A stretch of DNA of 26,829 nucleotides from SZUA-430 sp046153995 (GCA_046153995.1 JBJXEH010000261.1:1-26829), one strand, 5' to 3'; shown: positions 13,760 to 21,619, numbered from the stretch's first letter. The notes: generated by a model not told the origin, from the sequence alone. Numbers and translations are program-made.

Positions 13760-14776
13760 CTAATATTGATCCTCGAATTTACGCGCCAGTTCCTCGATGT
13801 TCTCGGGCGGCCAGCCCGGCACTTCCATGCCGAGGTGGAGACCCATCGAGGCCAGCACTTCTTTGATCTCGTTCAGCGACTTGCGGCCGAAGTTCGGCGT
13901 GCGAAGCATCTCGGCTTCCGTCTTTTGAATGAGATCGCCGATGTAGACGATGTTGTCGTTCTTCAAGCAGTTGGCCGAACGCACCGAAAGTTCGAGTTCG
14001 TCGACCTTCTTGAGGAGCGCCGGATTGAACGGCAGGTCCGTCTTCTGCTCTTCGGTCTTCTTCTCGCGCGGCTCTTCGAAGTTGATGAAGATCGAGAGCT
14101 GGTCTTGCAGAATGCGCGCCGCGTAAGCGACCGCGTTCTCCGGCGTGATCGCGCCGTTCGTCTCAAGCGTCATCGTCAGCTTGTCGTAATCGAGGATCTG
14201 GCCCTCGCGGGTATTCTCGACGCGGTAGGAACACTTCTTCACCGGCGAGAACAGCGAGTCGACGGGGATCAGCCCGATCGGCGCGTCTTCCGGACGGTTG
14301 CGTTCGGCGGCGACGTAGCCCTTGCCCGTGTTAACGGTCAGTTCCATGCGCACGCGAGCGCCGTGGTCGAGATTGCAGATCACGAGATCCGGATTGAGGA
14401 TTTCGAGGTCGCCGACCGTCGCGATTTGGCTCGCGCGCACTTCGCCGGGGCCTTCGCCCTTCAGCACCAGCCGCTTCGGCCCGTCGCCGTGCATCCTGAG
14501 CGCAAGTTGCTTGATGTTCAGCACGATGTCGGTGACGTCTTCACGCACGCCCGGGATCGACGAGAATTCGTGCAACACGCCGTCGATCTGCAGCGATGTG
14601 ACGGCGCCGCCTTGCAGCGACGACAACAGGATGCGCCGCAGCGCGTTGCCGAGCGTCAGACCGAAGCCGCGCTCAAGCGGCTCGGCCGTCACAACGGCCT
14701 GTGTGCGCGCATTCGGGCCGGGCTCGACGTGCAGCTTTTGCGGCTTGATCAATTCCTGCCAGTTCTTCTCAATCAC
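13760..14776 (-). CDS. rpoA: DNA-directed RNA polymerase subunit alpha
   Basis: At 338 residues this is the usual alphaproteobacterial length. The N-terminal domain (to about 235) carries the dimerisation segments, including RGFGLTLGNALRRILLSS and the GAVTSLQIDGV strand. A charged linker (EEPREKKTEEQKTD) connects to the C-terminal domain, whose DNA-contacting motif reads LSVRSANCLKNDNIVYIGDL, so UP-element and activator contacts should be intact. The start codon is GTG (14774-14776), chosen because AAGGA lies about 8 nt upstream and no ATG fits. The gene sits in the alpha operon after rpsK, separated from it by 42 nt. Confidence 0.97.
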   Translation of the reverse strand: MIEKNWQELIKPQKLHVEPGPNARTQAVVTAEPLERGFGLTLGNALRRILLSSLQGGAVTSLQIDGVLHEFSSIPGVREDVTDIVLNIKQLALRMHGDGPKRLVLKGEGPGEVRASQIATVGDLEILNPDLVICNLDHGARVRMELTVNTGKGYVAAERNRPEDAPIGLIPVDSLFSPVKKCSYRVENTREGQILDYDKLTMTLETNGAITPENAVAYAARILQDQLSIFINFEEPREKKTEEQKTDLPFNPALLKKVDELELSVRSANCLKNDNIVYIGDLIQKTEAEMLRTPNFGRKSLNEIKEVLASMGLHLGMEVPGWPPENIEELARKFEDQY

Positions 14777-14818
14777 GGGCTTATCCTTATGCGGCGAAAC
14801 GGGGGATATTTCGTTCGG

Positions 14819-15211
14819 TTAGACGCGGCGGCGCTTCGGCGGCCGGCAACCGTTATGTGGTATGGGCGTCACGTCGCGGATCGTGGTGATCGTGAAGCCC
14901 GCAGCTTGCAGCGCACGAAGCGCGCTCTCGCGGCCTGAGCCCGGACCTTTCACTTCGACTTCCAGCGTGCGCACGCCGTGCTCCATCGCCTTCTTCGAAG
15001 CGTCTTCGGCGGCGACCTGCGCCGCATATGGCGTCGACTTGCGCGAACCTTTGAAGCCCATCGTGCCCGACGACGACCAGGCAACCGTGTTGCCCTGCGC
15101 GTCGGAGATCGTGATCATCGTGTTGTTGAACGTCGCGTTCACGTGGGCCACGCCCGACGTGATGTTCTTGCGCTCTTTCTTGCGCACGCGCGCTTTCTTT
15201 TCCGTAGCCAT
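14819..15211 (-). CDS. rpsK: 30S ribosomal protein S11
   Basis: This 130-residue S11 lies on the small-subunit platform near the E site and helps form the mRNA exit channel. The N-terminus is basic (KKARVRKKERKN). The core reads GVAHVNATFNNTMITISDAQGN, then SSGTMGFKGSRKSTPYAAQ, and the C-terminus PIPHNGCRPPKRRRV is the invariant family ending. No residues appear to be missing. It lies 18 nt after rpsM and before rpoA in the alpha operon order found in most bacteria (without rpsD, which is usually elsewhere in alphaproteobacteria). Confidence 0.97.
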   Translation of the reverse strand: MATEKKARVRKKERKNITSGVAHVNATFNNTMITISDAQGNTVAWSSSGTMGFKGSRKSTPYAAQVAAEDASKKAMEHGVRTLEVEVKGPGSGRESALRALQAAGFTITTIRDVTPIPHNGCRPPKRRRV

Positions 15212-15229
15212 TGCCGGGTGGTCCTTAAA

Positions 15230-15607
15230 TTACTTCGTGACTTGTTTCTTGCCGGCGATCGCCTTGGCCGGACCTTTGCGCGTGCGCGCGTTCGTGTGCG
15301 TGCGCTGGCCGCGCGTGGGCAGGCCCTTGCGGTGACGCAGGCCGCGGTAGCAGCCGAGGTCCATCAGGCGTTTGATGTTCATCGCGACTTCGCGGCGCAG
15401 GTCGCCTTCGACGACGAATTCGCGGTCGATGGCTTCGCGGATCTGAATGACCTGCGCTTCCGAGAGCTGATTGACGCGCTTCGATTCCTCGATGCCCAGC
15501 TTCTTGCAAATCTCGACCGCGTTCACCGGGCCGATGCCGTGGATATAGCGCAGCGAGATGTGAACGCGCTTGTTCGTCGGAATGTTTACGCCTGCGATGC
15601 GGGCCAC
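15230..15607 (-). CDS. rpsM: 30S ribosomal protein S13
   Basis: This 125-residue S13 in the small-subunit head contacts the P-site tRNA and bridges to L5 in the large subunit. It opens with ARIAGVNIP, has the helix-two-turn-helix region GIGPVNAVEICKKLGI, and ends in the basic tail GLPTRGQRTHTNARTRKGP that reaches the decoding centre. The start is GTG (15605-15607), placed by AGGAG 8 nt upstream and by the family N-terminus. It is the first gene of the alpha operon and is preceded by its own promoter just behind adk. Confidence 0.97.
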   Translation of the reverse strand: MARIAGVNIPTNKRVHISLRYIHGIGPVNAVEICKKLGIEESKRVNQLSEAQVIQIREAIDREFVVEGDLRREVAMNIKRLMDLGCYRGLRHRKGLPTRGQRTHTNARTRKGPAKAIAGKKQVTK

Positions 15608-15706
15608 GTCGTCTTCTCCTAAAACCTGTTCTTCAATGCCAAAACGCGCCCGCTCCAGATGTCTCCGGAGGAAGCGTCCGCGCCCGACTGATACGGAAGG
15701 CGGCGG

Positions 15707-15734
15707 AGTATAGAGCCAAAATCACCCCGGTCAA
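15707..15734 (-). promoter_or_regulatory. Promoter of the alpha operon (rpsM-rpsK-rpoA-rplQ)
   Basis: On the minus strand TTGACC (15734-15729), 16 nt, then TATACT (15712-15707) gives two five-of-six matches to the sigma-70 consensus at near-ideal spacing. The -35 box overlaps the adk stop codon by a few bases. Transcription would begin near 15700 and give a leader of about 93 nt before the rpsM start, containing the perfect palindrome CTCCGGAG (15662-15669). Confidence 0.7.
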
Positions 15735-16346
15735 TCACGGGCGGACCCCCGAATTCCCGGACTTTTCGTCGCTGAGGATGGCGTCGATTTGGGCCGTTAC
15801 GCCCTCGATCGAGCGCATCCCGTCGACCCGCCTGACCTTCCCCTGGGCTTCGTAGTGGGGAAGCGTCGGCAAGGTTTGCTCGTTGTAGACCTTCAGGCGC
15901 TCCCTGAACTTGTCCAGGCTGTCGTCGGGCCGGACCGGTTCACCCCGAACGAGCGTTTCTGCCACGCGGGTCTCAACCCGTTTGGTCAGCTGTGCCTGGT
16001 CCACGTCCAACAGGATCACATGAGCCACCGCACGCTTCTTTGCCTTAAGCATCGAATCCAACGCGGATGCCTGACCCAACGTCCGTGGGAAGCCGTCAAG
16101 AATAAAGCCGTTGGCGCAGTCTCTGCTCTCGATCCGGTCGGCGATGATGCCAACGACGACATCGTCAGGGACGAGCAGTCCGTTGTCCATCAACGTCTTC
16201 GCCTTAAGCCCGACCTCGCTCCCATGCGCGATCGCTTCGCGAAGCATATCGCCCGTCGAGAGATGGGCGACGCCGTACTTTTCGCGGATACGCTTGGCCT
16301 GCGTTCCTTTACCGGCGGCGGGCGGACCGAACAGGACGACGATCAT
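15735..16346 (-). CDS. adk: Adenylate kinase
   Basis: This 203-residue nucleotide monophosphate kinase interconverts ATP and AMP with two ADP in the cytoplasm. The P-loop is GPPAAGKGT (7-15); the AMP-binding STGDMLREAI (30-39) and DGFPRT (84-89) follow. The LID region (RVAETLVRGEPVRPDDSLDKF) is short and has no zinc-binding cysteines, the form common in alphaproteobacteria. The gene starts within the secY stop as ATGA, a tight coupling that matches the usual secY-adk pairing in ribosomal operons. The C-terminus ends in a polar SDEKSGNSGVRP tail. Confidence 0.96.
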   Translation of the reverse strand: MIVVLFGPPAAGKGTQAKRIREKYGVAHLSTGDMLREAIAHGSEVGLKAKTLMDNGLLVPDDVVVGIIADRIESRDCANGFILDGFPRTLGQASALDSMLKAKKRAVAHVILLDVDQAQLTKRVETRVAETLVRGEPVRPDDSLDKFRERLKVYNEQTLPTLPHYEAQGKVRRVDGMRSIEGVTAQIDAILSDEKSGNSGVRP

Positions 16347-17668
16347 TTCTTCAGGCGTGCCTTTTTGATCAAGCCTTCGTACTGGTGGGCGAGCAAGTGG
16401 CTGTTGACCTGGGCCACCGTGTCCATCGTCACCGACACGATGATCAGGAACGAGGTGCCGCCGAGCAGCAGAAGATTGCCGCCGTACTGCGCCAAGATGA
16501 ACTCAGGCACGAGGCAGACCAGCACCAAATAGCCTGCGCCGATGACGGTCAGCCGCGTCAGCACATAGTCGATGTACTCGGCCGTTTTTTTGCCGGGGCG
16601 GATGCCCGGGATGAAGCCGCCGTACTTCTTCAAATTGTCGGCCGTATCGGCCGGATTGAAGACGACGGCCGTGTAGAAAAACGCAAAGAAAACGATCAAC
16701 ACGCCGTAGAGCAGCATGTAGAGCGGTTGACCGTGGTTCAAGAGACGCACGACTTCCGTCAACCACTCCGGCGCGTTCTGCGCGTTGAACGACGCAATCG
16801 TAATCGGCAGCACCAACAGCGACGAGGCGAAGATCGGCGGAATGACGCCCGACGTGTTGATCTTCAGCGGCAAGTGCGAACTTTGCTGGTCCACCATCCG
16901 GTTGCCGATCTGGCGTTTGGGGTAACTGACCAGCAGCCGCCGCTGTGCGCGTTCCATATAGACGATCGCCATGATGACGACGATGACGAGCACGTAGAGA
17001 CCCATGGCCGACAGCCACGAGATCGTGCCGACGTTAGCCATCTCCATCGTGCTGACAAACCCTTGGAACAGGTTTGCAACGATGCCGGCAAAAATGATCA
17101 GCGAAACGCCGTTGCCGATACCGCGCGAAGTGATTTGCTCACCCAGCCACATCAGGAACATGACGCCACCGGTCAGGGTCACGACCGTCGATAGCTGGAA
17201 CATCAGGCCCGGGTTGATCACGAGACCCTGGGTTCCCTCCAACCCGCGCGCGATCGCGAACGACTGAACAACGGCCAGCAACACGGTTAGGTACCGGGTG
17301 TACTGGTTGATCATCTTGCGGCCGGATTCGCCCTCTTTCTTCATGCGTTCAAGCGCGGGGCTCACCGTCGACATGACCTGCATGATGATCGAGGCGGAGA
17401 TATAGGGCATCACGTTCAGCGCGAAGATCGCCATACGCTCGACCGCGCCACCCGACAGCAAGTTGAACATGCCCAGGATGCCCTGGGTCTGTTGCTCCAT
17501 AATGCGCTGAAGCTGGATGGGGTCGATGCCGGGGAGAGGGATGAACGTGCCGAGGCGATAGATGACGAGCGCACCCAGCGTGAACCAGATGCGCTTTTGC
17601 AGCTCTTCGGCCTTGGAGAACGCCGACCAATTGACGTTGGCGGCGAGTTGTTCGGCGGCTGACGCCAT
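16343..17668 (-). CDS. secY: Preprotein translocase subunit SecY
   Basis: This 441-residue channel subunit forms the SecYEG translocon in the inner membrane. It has ten expected transmembrane helices, the plug-region segment GIDPIQLQRIMEQQTQGILGMF split by a glycine-rich turn, LSGGAVERMAIFALNVMPYI, and the cytoplasmic loop YMERAQRRLLVSYPKR that contacts ribosomes and SecA. The C-terminus YEGLIKKARLKK is the usual basic ending. The start at 17668 follows GAGGAG by about 9 nt. A 59-bp gap to rplO contains a REP-like hairpin. adk follows with an ATGA overlap, and no rpmJ gene lies in between. Confidence 0.97.
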   Translation of the reverse strand: MASAAEQLAANVNWSAFSKAEELQKRIWFTLGALVIYRLGTFIPLPGIDPIQLQRIMEQQTQGILGMFNLLSGGAVERMAIFALNVMPYISASIIMQVMSTVSPALERMKKEGESGRKMINQYTRYLTVLLAVVQSFAIARGLEGTQGLVINPGLMFQLSTVVTLTGGVMFLMWLGEQITSRGIGNGVSLIIFAGIVANLFQGFVSTMEMANVGTISWLSAMGLYVLVIVVIMAIVYMERAQRRLLVSYPKRQIGNRMVDQQSSHLPLKINTSGVIPPIFASSLLVLPITIASFNAQNAPEWLTEVVRLLNHGQPLYMLLYGVLIVFFAFFYTAVVFNPADTADNLKKYGGFIPGIRPGKKTAEYIDYVLTRLTVIGAGYLVLVCLVPEFILAQYGGNLLLLGGTSFLIIVSVTMDTVAQVNSHLLAHQYEGLIKKARLKK

Positions 17669-17686
17669 GTGCGTTCACTCCTCGAT

Positions 17687-17705
17687 GAGCGGGCTTGACG
17701 CCCGC
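17687..17705. repeat. Single REP-like palindrome between rplO and secY
   Basis: GAGCGGGC, loop TTGAC, GCCCGC forms a 6-bp GCGGGC/GCCCGC stem (17689-17694 with 17700-17705). The GAGCGGGC arm and five-base loop match the two hairpins between rpoA and rplQ (13683-13756), which suggests one repeat family. It lies just before the secY ribosome binding site. Confidence 0.5.
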
Positions 17706-17727
17706 ACTTGCCCTCAGCCGCGCGACA

Positions 17728-18315
17728 TCACGCTTTAGCGAGTTTCGCCTGCTGTGCGGCCGCGGCGCGTTCCTCACGCTTTTTGGCCGACGTCACGCGC
17801 CGTTGGGCGCGTTTGCCGGGGGCGCGATCTTTGCGGGTGACGTGCTTGGCCTTGACGCCGATGACCTTCACCGTGCCGCCAGCTTTCTTCACCGCTTCGA
17901 TCGCCGACCCCGACGCATGCGCGACTTCGAGGTTTAGTTGGGTCTTCAACTCGCCTTTGCCAAGAAGGCGCACACCGTCGCGTGCACGGCGAGCCACACC
18001 CAGTGTTGCAAGCGTGTCAGCATTCAGCGTCGCTCCGGCCTTCAACTTGCCGCTTTCGACGGCTTTCTGAAGCGTTCCGATGTTCACCTCGGCGAATTCA
18101 CGGGCAAAAATGTTGTTAAAGCCGCGCTTCGGGATGCGCATGTGCAATGGCATCTGGCCGCCTTCGAAGCCGAACATGCCGTGGTGGCCGGTTCGCGCCT
18201 TCTGGCCCTTCACGCCCTTGCCCGACGTCTTGCCCTTGCCCGAACCGCTGCCGCGGCCGAGGCGCTTGAAGCGCTTGTGCGCACCTTCGTTGTCGCGGAT
18301 TTCGTTGAGTTTCAT
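17728..18315 (-). CDS. rplO: 50S ribosomal protein L15
   Basis: This 195-residue L15 is an early-assembling large-subunit protein. The N-terminus shows MKLNEIRDNEGAHKRFKRLGR and then the glycine-rich extended arm GSGSGKGKTSGKGVKGQKAR that threads into 23S rRNA. GFEGGQMPLHMRIPKRGF follows, then the globular domain. Relative to the usual 145-160 residues it carries about 35 extra C-terminal residues rich in Lys, Arg and Ala (KREERAAAAQQAKLAKA), as often seen in alphaproteobacteria. I start it at 18315; the frame is open further upstream, but that would overlap rpmD with unrelated residues. Confidence 0.96.
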   Translation of the reverse strand: MKLNEIRDNEGAHKRFKRLGRGSGSGKGKTSGKGVKGQKARTGHHGMFGFEGGQMPLHMRIPKRGFNNIFAREFAEVNIGTLQKAVESGKLKAGATLNADTLATLGVARRARDGVRLLGKGELKTQLNLEVAHASGSAIEAVKKAGGTVKVIGVKAKHVTRKDRAPGKRAQRRVTSAKKREERAAAAQQAKLAKA

Positions 18316-18331
18316 TGTCGTGTGCTTTCGT

Positions 18332-18547
18332 TTACGCGGCGTCGATGACGCGTACCATGTGTCTGACTTTGCAGATCGCGCCCCACACGGCATCCGTGTT
18401 TTGCAGCGTCTTGCGCCGGCGAAGTTTGTCGAGGCCAAGCCCGATCAACGTTTGGCGCTGACTCTCTTCGCGGCGCGCGGGGCTCGCGACCTGCTCGATC
18501 GTGAGCGTCTTCGTCTTCGGACGGCCTTCCTGCGTGCGCAGTGTCAT
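18332..18547 (-). CDS. rpmD: 50S ribosomal protein L30
   Basis: This 71-residue L30 has the short bacterial form of one small alpha-beta domain. The visible signature is the strand KTLTIEQVASPARR, then RQTLIGLGLDKLRRRKTLQNT, and the C-terminal strand KVRHMVRVIDA. About ten residues (MTLRTQEGRP) precede the domain, slightly longer than in E. coli. The gene lies 5 nt after rpsE and 16 nt before rplO, at its standard place in the spc operon. Confidence 0.94.
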   Translation of the reverse strand: MTLRTQEGRPKTKTLTIEQVASPARREESQRQTLIGLGLDKLRRRKTLQNTDAVWGAICKVRHMVRVIDAA

Positions 18548-18552
18548 GTTCG

Positions 18553-19173
18553 TTACTCCGGCGAAACTTCGACGGCCGCGCCGCCTTTGCGCGCCGTTAG
18601 GATTTCGGCGACCGACTTGCCACGCTTGTTGGCGATCATCTTCGGGCTCGCCTGCTGCTTCAGCGCATCGAACGTCGCGCGAACCATGTTGTACGGGTTT
18701 GACGAGCCGACCGACTTTGCGACGACGTCATGGACACCGAGCGCGTCGAACACCGCGCGCAGCGGACCGCCGGCGATGATACCGGTACCGACCGGCGCCG
18801 GACGGAGCGTCACCTTGCCAGCGCCCCAGCGGCCGTTCACTTCATGATGCAACGTGCGGCCCTCGCGCAGCGGAATGCGCACGAGCGACTTCTTCGCGGC
18901 TTCCGTCGCCTTGCGAACGGCTTCCGGCACTTCGCGTGCCTTGCCGTGACCGAAGCCGACGCGGCCCTTTTGATCGCCCACGACGACAAGCGCCGCAAAG
19001 CCGAAGCGCTTACCGCCCTTCACAACCTTCGCAACGCGATTGATGTGAACGAGCTTGTCGACGAGTTCGCTGCGTTCGCGATCGCCACCGCGGTCGCGAT
19101 TGCGGTCCCCGCCGCGATCACCGCCGCCGCGGCGGCCGCGGCGTGGTTGTTCTTGGTTCTCTCCACCGGACAT
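18553..19173 (-). CDS. rpsE: 30S ribosomal protein S5
   Basis: This 206-residue S5 at the mRNA entry site supports decoding fidelity and mRNA unwinding. The double-stranded-RNA-binding-like N domain reads DKLVHINRVAKVVKGGKRFGF, and the C domain includes APVGTGIIAGGPLRAVFDALG and GSSNPYNMVRATFDAL. The first 36 or so residues are a low-complexity extension of Arg, Gly and Asp (RRGRRGGGDRGG and similar), longer than the E. coli N-terminus but typical in kind for alphaproteobacteria. It lies 14 nt after rplR. Confidence 0.96.
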   Translation of the reverse strand: MSGGENQEQPRRGRRGGGDRGGDRNRDRGGDRERSELVDKLVHINRVAKVVKGGKRFGFAALVVVGDQKGRVGFGHGKAREVPEAVRKATEAAKKSLVRIPLREGRTLHHEVNGRWGAGKVTLRPAPVGTGIIAGGPLRAVFDALGVHDVVAKSVGSSNPYNMVRATFDALKQQASPKMIANKRGKSVAEILTARKGGAAVEVSPE

Positions 19174-19187
19174 CGGTCAGAATCCTC

Positions 19188-19559
19188 TCAAAACTTCAGG
19201 CCGCTTTCGCGGGCCGCATCGCCGAGTGCCTTGACCCGGCCGTGATAGATGTAACCGCCGCGATCGAAGACGACGTCGGTGACGCCGGCCTTCTTCGCGC
19301 GCTGGGCGACGAGCTTGCCGACGACGGCTGCGGCGTCCTTGTCCGTGCCCTTCGCCTTCGTCAGCGCCTTCTTCGTCTCTTCGTCGAGCGTCGAGGCCGC
19401 GGCAAGCGTGACGCCTTTCACGTCGTCGATCACCTGCGCGTAGATGTGCTTCGACGAACGGAAGACGGACAGTCGCGGACGTTCGCCCGAAACCTTGCGC
19501 AACTTGACGCGCGCACGGCGCTTACGCCGCTCGAACAATTCTTGCCGGTTGAGTGCCAT
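19188..19559 (-). CDS. rplR: 50S ribosomal protein L18
   Basis: This 123-residue L18 binds 5S rRNA in the central protuberance together with L5. The basic N-terminus (RRKRRARVKLRKVSGERPRLSV) leads into the fold with FRSSKHIYAQVIDDVKGVTLA and ends with the family signature VVFDRGGYIYHGRVKALGDAARESGL. The length is normal. The gene lies 9 nt after rplF and 14 nt before rpsE. Confidence 0.96.
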   Translation of the reverse strand: MALNRQELFERRKRRARVKLRKVSGERPRLSVFRSSKHIYAQVIDDVKGVTLAAASTLDEETKKALTKAKGTDKDAAAVVGKLVAQRAKKAGVTDVVFDRGGYIYHGRVKALGDAARESGLKF

Positions 19560-19568
19560 GGCTGCCTC

Positions 19569-20102
19569 TTACTTCTTCTTGCCTTCTTTACGCCGGATCT
19601 TTTCCTCGGCGTATTTGATACCCTTGCCCTTGTAAGGCTCAGGCTTGCGGAACCCGCGAATTTCGGCGGCCACCTGGCCGACCTTCTGTTTGTCCGAACC
19701 CGACACGAGGATCAGCGTCGGCTTCTCGCACTTGATGTCGATGCCGGCCGGGATCGGATAGATCACGTCGTGACTGTAGCCGAGCTGCAGCTGCAGGTTC
19801 TTGCCCTGCACCGCCGCGCGGAAGCCGACACCCGCGATCTCAAGCTGTTGGGCAAAGCCCTTCGACACGCCTTCGACCAGGTTGTTGACCAGCGTGCGCT
19901 GCAAGCCCCACTTGGCGCGCAGATCGTCGGTCAGTTCCTTCGGCGTCAGCGTGATGCCGCCCTTGTCGACCGTCACGTCGATGCCGTCGACCACGCGGAG
20001 CGATAGCTCGCCCTTTGGGCCTTTGACCTTGACTTCGCGGTCCTTGACGGTCGCCGTCACGCCCGTGGGCAGCAGCACCGGTTTCTTACCAATTCGCGAC
20101 AT
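19569..20102 (-). CDS. rplF: 50S ribosomal protein L6
   Basis: This 177-residue L6 lies near the factor-binding site and the sarcin-ricin loop. It opens with SRIGKKPVLLPTGV, shows the first repeat domain (KVKGPKGELSLRV), and has the C-terminal signature RGFRKPEPYKGKGIKYAEE. It ends with a basic KIRRKEGKKK. I start it at 20102 because that ATG gives the conserved N-terminus; the frame upstream is open but overlaps rpsH with unrelated sequence. It sits 31 nt after rpsH. Confidence 0.96.
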   Translation of the reverse strand: MSRIGKKPVLLPTGVTATVKDREVKVKGPKGELSLRVVDGIDVTVDKGGITLTPKELTDDLRAKWGLQRTLVNNLVEGVSKGFAQQLEIAGVGFRAAVQGKNLQLQLGYSHDVIYPIPAGIDIKCEKPTLILVSGSDKQKVGQVAAEIRGFRKPEPYKGKGIKYAEEKIRRKEGKKK

Positions 20103-20133
20103 CGTTCTTACCTCACCTGTGCCCGTTTGCTTC

Positions 20134-20532
20134 TCAGAACACGTGGCACAGAATTTCGCCGCCCACGTTCTGCTCGCGGGCCAGCGCGTCCGACATGACG
20201 CCCTTCGGCGTCGACAAAATCGAAATGCCAAGTCCGTTGCGCACGGGCTTCAGTTCACTGATCGACGAATACACGCGGCGTCCCGGCGTGGAGACGCGGC
20301 GGATCTCTTTGATCACCGGCTTGCCGTCGAAGTACTTGAGCTCGATCTCGAACTCCGGCTTCGACTGCGTGTGCGTCACCTCGGCGTAGCCGCGGATGTA
20401 GCCTTCGCCCGTCAGCACATCGAGCACGCGGCCGCGCAGCTTCGAGGCCGGCGAAGAGACTTTCGCATGACCGCGTTCTTGACCGTTGCGGATGCGGGTC
20501 AGGAGATCGCCAATGGGATCGTTGATCGACAT
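20134..20532 (-). CDS. rpsH: 30S ribosomal protein S8
   Basis: This 132-residue S8 is a primary 16S rRNA binder; in E. coli it also represses the spc operon by binding mRNA near the rplE start. The N-terminus MSINDPIGDLLTRIRNGQ is the family signature, and the C-terminal GLGISILSTPKGVMSDALAR with GGEILCHVF is close to consensus. The start at 20532 was chosen for that N-terminus over an upstream open frame. I did not identify a definite S8 operator in this cluster. Confidence 0.96.
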   Translation of the reverse strand: MSINDPIGDLLTRIRNGQERGHAKVSSPASKLRGRVLDVLTGEGYIRGYAEVTHTQSKPEFEIELKYFDGKPVIKEIRRVSTPGRRVYSSISELKPVRNGLGISILSTPKGVMSDALAREQNVGGEILCHVF

Positions 20533-20546
20533 CTGTCTTACCCCCT

Positions 20547-20852
20547 TTACCAGCTCGACTTGACCATGCCCGGGATCAACCCGTGGGAGGCCAGTTCGCG
20601 CAGTTTGATGCGGCACATTTTGAGTTTGCGGTAGTTGCCGCGCGCGCGGCCCGTCAGCTCGCAGCGATTGCGAATGCGCGACGGCGACGAGTTGCGCGGC
20701 AGTTCGGCAAGCTTGAGGCGCGCGGCAAAGCGATCCTCAGGCGCCAGCGACAAGTCGTTCGCCTGCTCCTTCAGCTTCACGCGCTTTCCCGCGTAGCGCT
20801 TCACGAGGCCGATGCGCCGCTTGTTCTTCTCGATTGAACTTTTCTTCGCCAT
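20547..20852 (-). CDS. rpsN: 30S ribosomal protein S14
   Basis: At 101 residues this is the long, zinc-free form of S14: the region that carries two CxxC pairs in the short form reads NRCELTGRARGNYRKLKMCR here, with only isolated cysteines. S14 sits in the small-subunit head. The N-terminus MAKKSSIEKNKRR and the C-terminus ELASHGLIPGMVKSSW are typical. It is placed between rplE and rpsH, as in nearly all bacteria. Confidence 0.96.
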   Translation of the reverse strand: MAKKSSIEKNKRRIGLVKRYAGKRVKLKEQANDLSLAPEDRFAARLKLAELPRNSSPSRIRNRCELTGRARGNYRKLKMCRIKLRELASHGLIPGMVKSSW

Positions 20853-20872
20853 GTCGTCTTCGCCTTAAATTG

Positions 20873-21619
20873 TCATTTCGCAAACGGCATTTGGAAGCCG
20901 GCGAGCAACGCCTGGGCTTCGTCGTCCGTATGCGCGGTCGTGCAGATGGTGATGTCCATCCCCCACACCGTGTCGATCTTGTCGTAGTCGATTTCCGGAA
21001 ACACGATGTGTTCCTTCAAACCCATCGAGAAATTGCCGCGGCCGTCGAAACTCTTCGCCGACACGCCACGGAAGTCACGCACGCGCGGCAGCGCGATCGT
21101 AACCAGGCGGTCGAGGAAGTCGTACATACGGTCTTTGCGCAGCGTGACCTTGCAACCCAAGGGCATGTTTTCGCGCACCTTGAAATTCGAGATCGCGATG
21201 CGTGCCTTGGTCACGACGGGCTTTTGGCCCGCGATCAGCGCAAGGTCGCGGACGGCGGACTGAATTTTCTTCGTGTCGGCGGTCGTTTCACCGACGCCCA
21301 TGTTGATCACGATTTTGTCGAGCTTGGGCACCTGCATCGCATTCTTGTAGGCGAACTTTTCGATCAGCTGCTTGCGCACGACGTCGTGGTACCGCGTCTT
21401 CGCGCGCGGCACGTACTTCTGACCAGCGGCAAGCTTCACGCCCTTCGCGCGTTGCGATTCCGACTGCGTCGTGACGGCAGGGCCGGTGGCTGCTTCGCCT
21501 TTGCCCTTTGCCTTCTTTTCTGCGCGCTTTTCTTCGGTCTTGGATGGCGGCGGACCCTTTGCTTCTTTCGCCGCGCCTTCGACCTTGCCCTTTTTACCTT
21601 TGGCGTCTTTCTCAGACAT
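20873..21619 (-). CDS. rplE: 50S ribosomal protein L5 with long N-terminal extension
   Basis: L5 binds 5S rRNA in the central protuberance and bridges to S13. The core begins near residue 71 (RAKTRYHDVVRKQL) and shows MQVPKLDKIVINMGVG, GQKPVVTKARIAISNFKVRE, MYDFLDRLVTIALPRVRDFRG and FPEIDYDKID, all standard. L5 is usually about 180 residues; this one has 248 because of a roughly 70-residue extension rich in Lys, Ala and Glu, with no homology I recognise. The start at 21619 is supported by GGGGAA about 8 nt upstream; it overlaps the end of rplX by 8 nt, and no internal Met or Val codon before the core has a well-spaced Shine-Dalgarno. The extension is therefore probably translated. Confidence 0.95.
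   Translation of the reverse strand: MSEKDAKGKKGKVEGAAKEAKGPPPSKTEEKRAEKKAKGKGEAATGPAVTTQSESQRAKGVKLAAGQKYVPRAKTRYHDVVRKQLIEKFAYKNAMQVPKLDKIVINMGVGETTADTKKIQSAVRDLALIAGQKPVVTKARIAISNFKVRENMPLGCKVTLRKDRMYDFLDRLVTIALPRVRDFRGVSAKSFDGRGNFSMGLKEHIVFPEIDYDKIDTVWGMDITICTTAHTDDEAQALLAGFQMPFAK

Noticed and set aside
13676..14938. A 420-codon plus-strand frame opposite rpoA
   Set aside because: It is a shadow of rpoA, with no start signal or domain support.
16343..16346. Expected rpmJ (L36) gene between secY and the alpha operon
   Set aside because: secY and adk overlap, and no small cysteine-rich frame lies between adk and rpsM. L36 must be elsewhere, as is usual in alphaproteobacteria.
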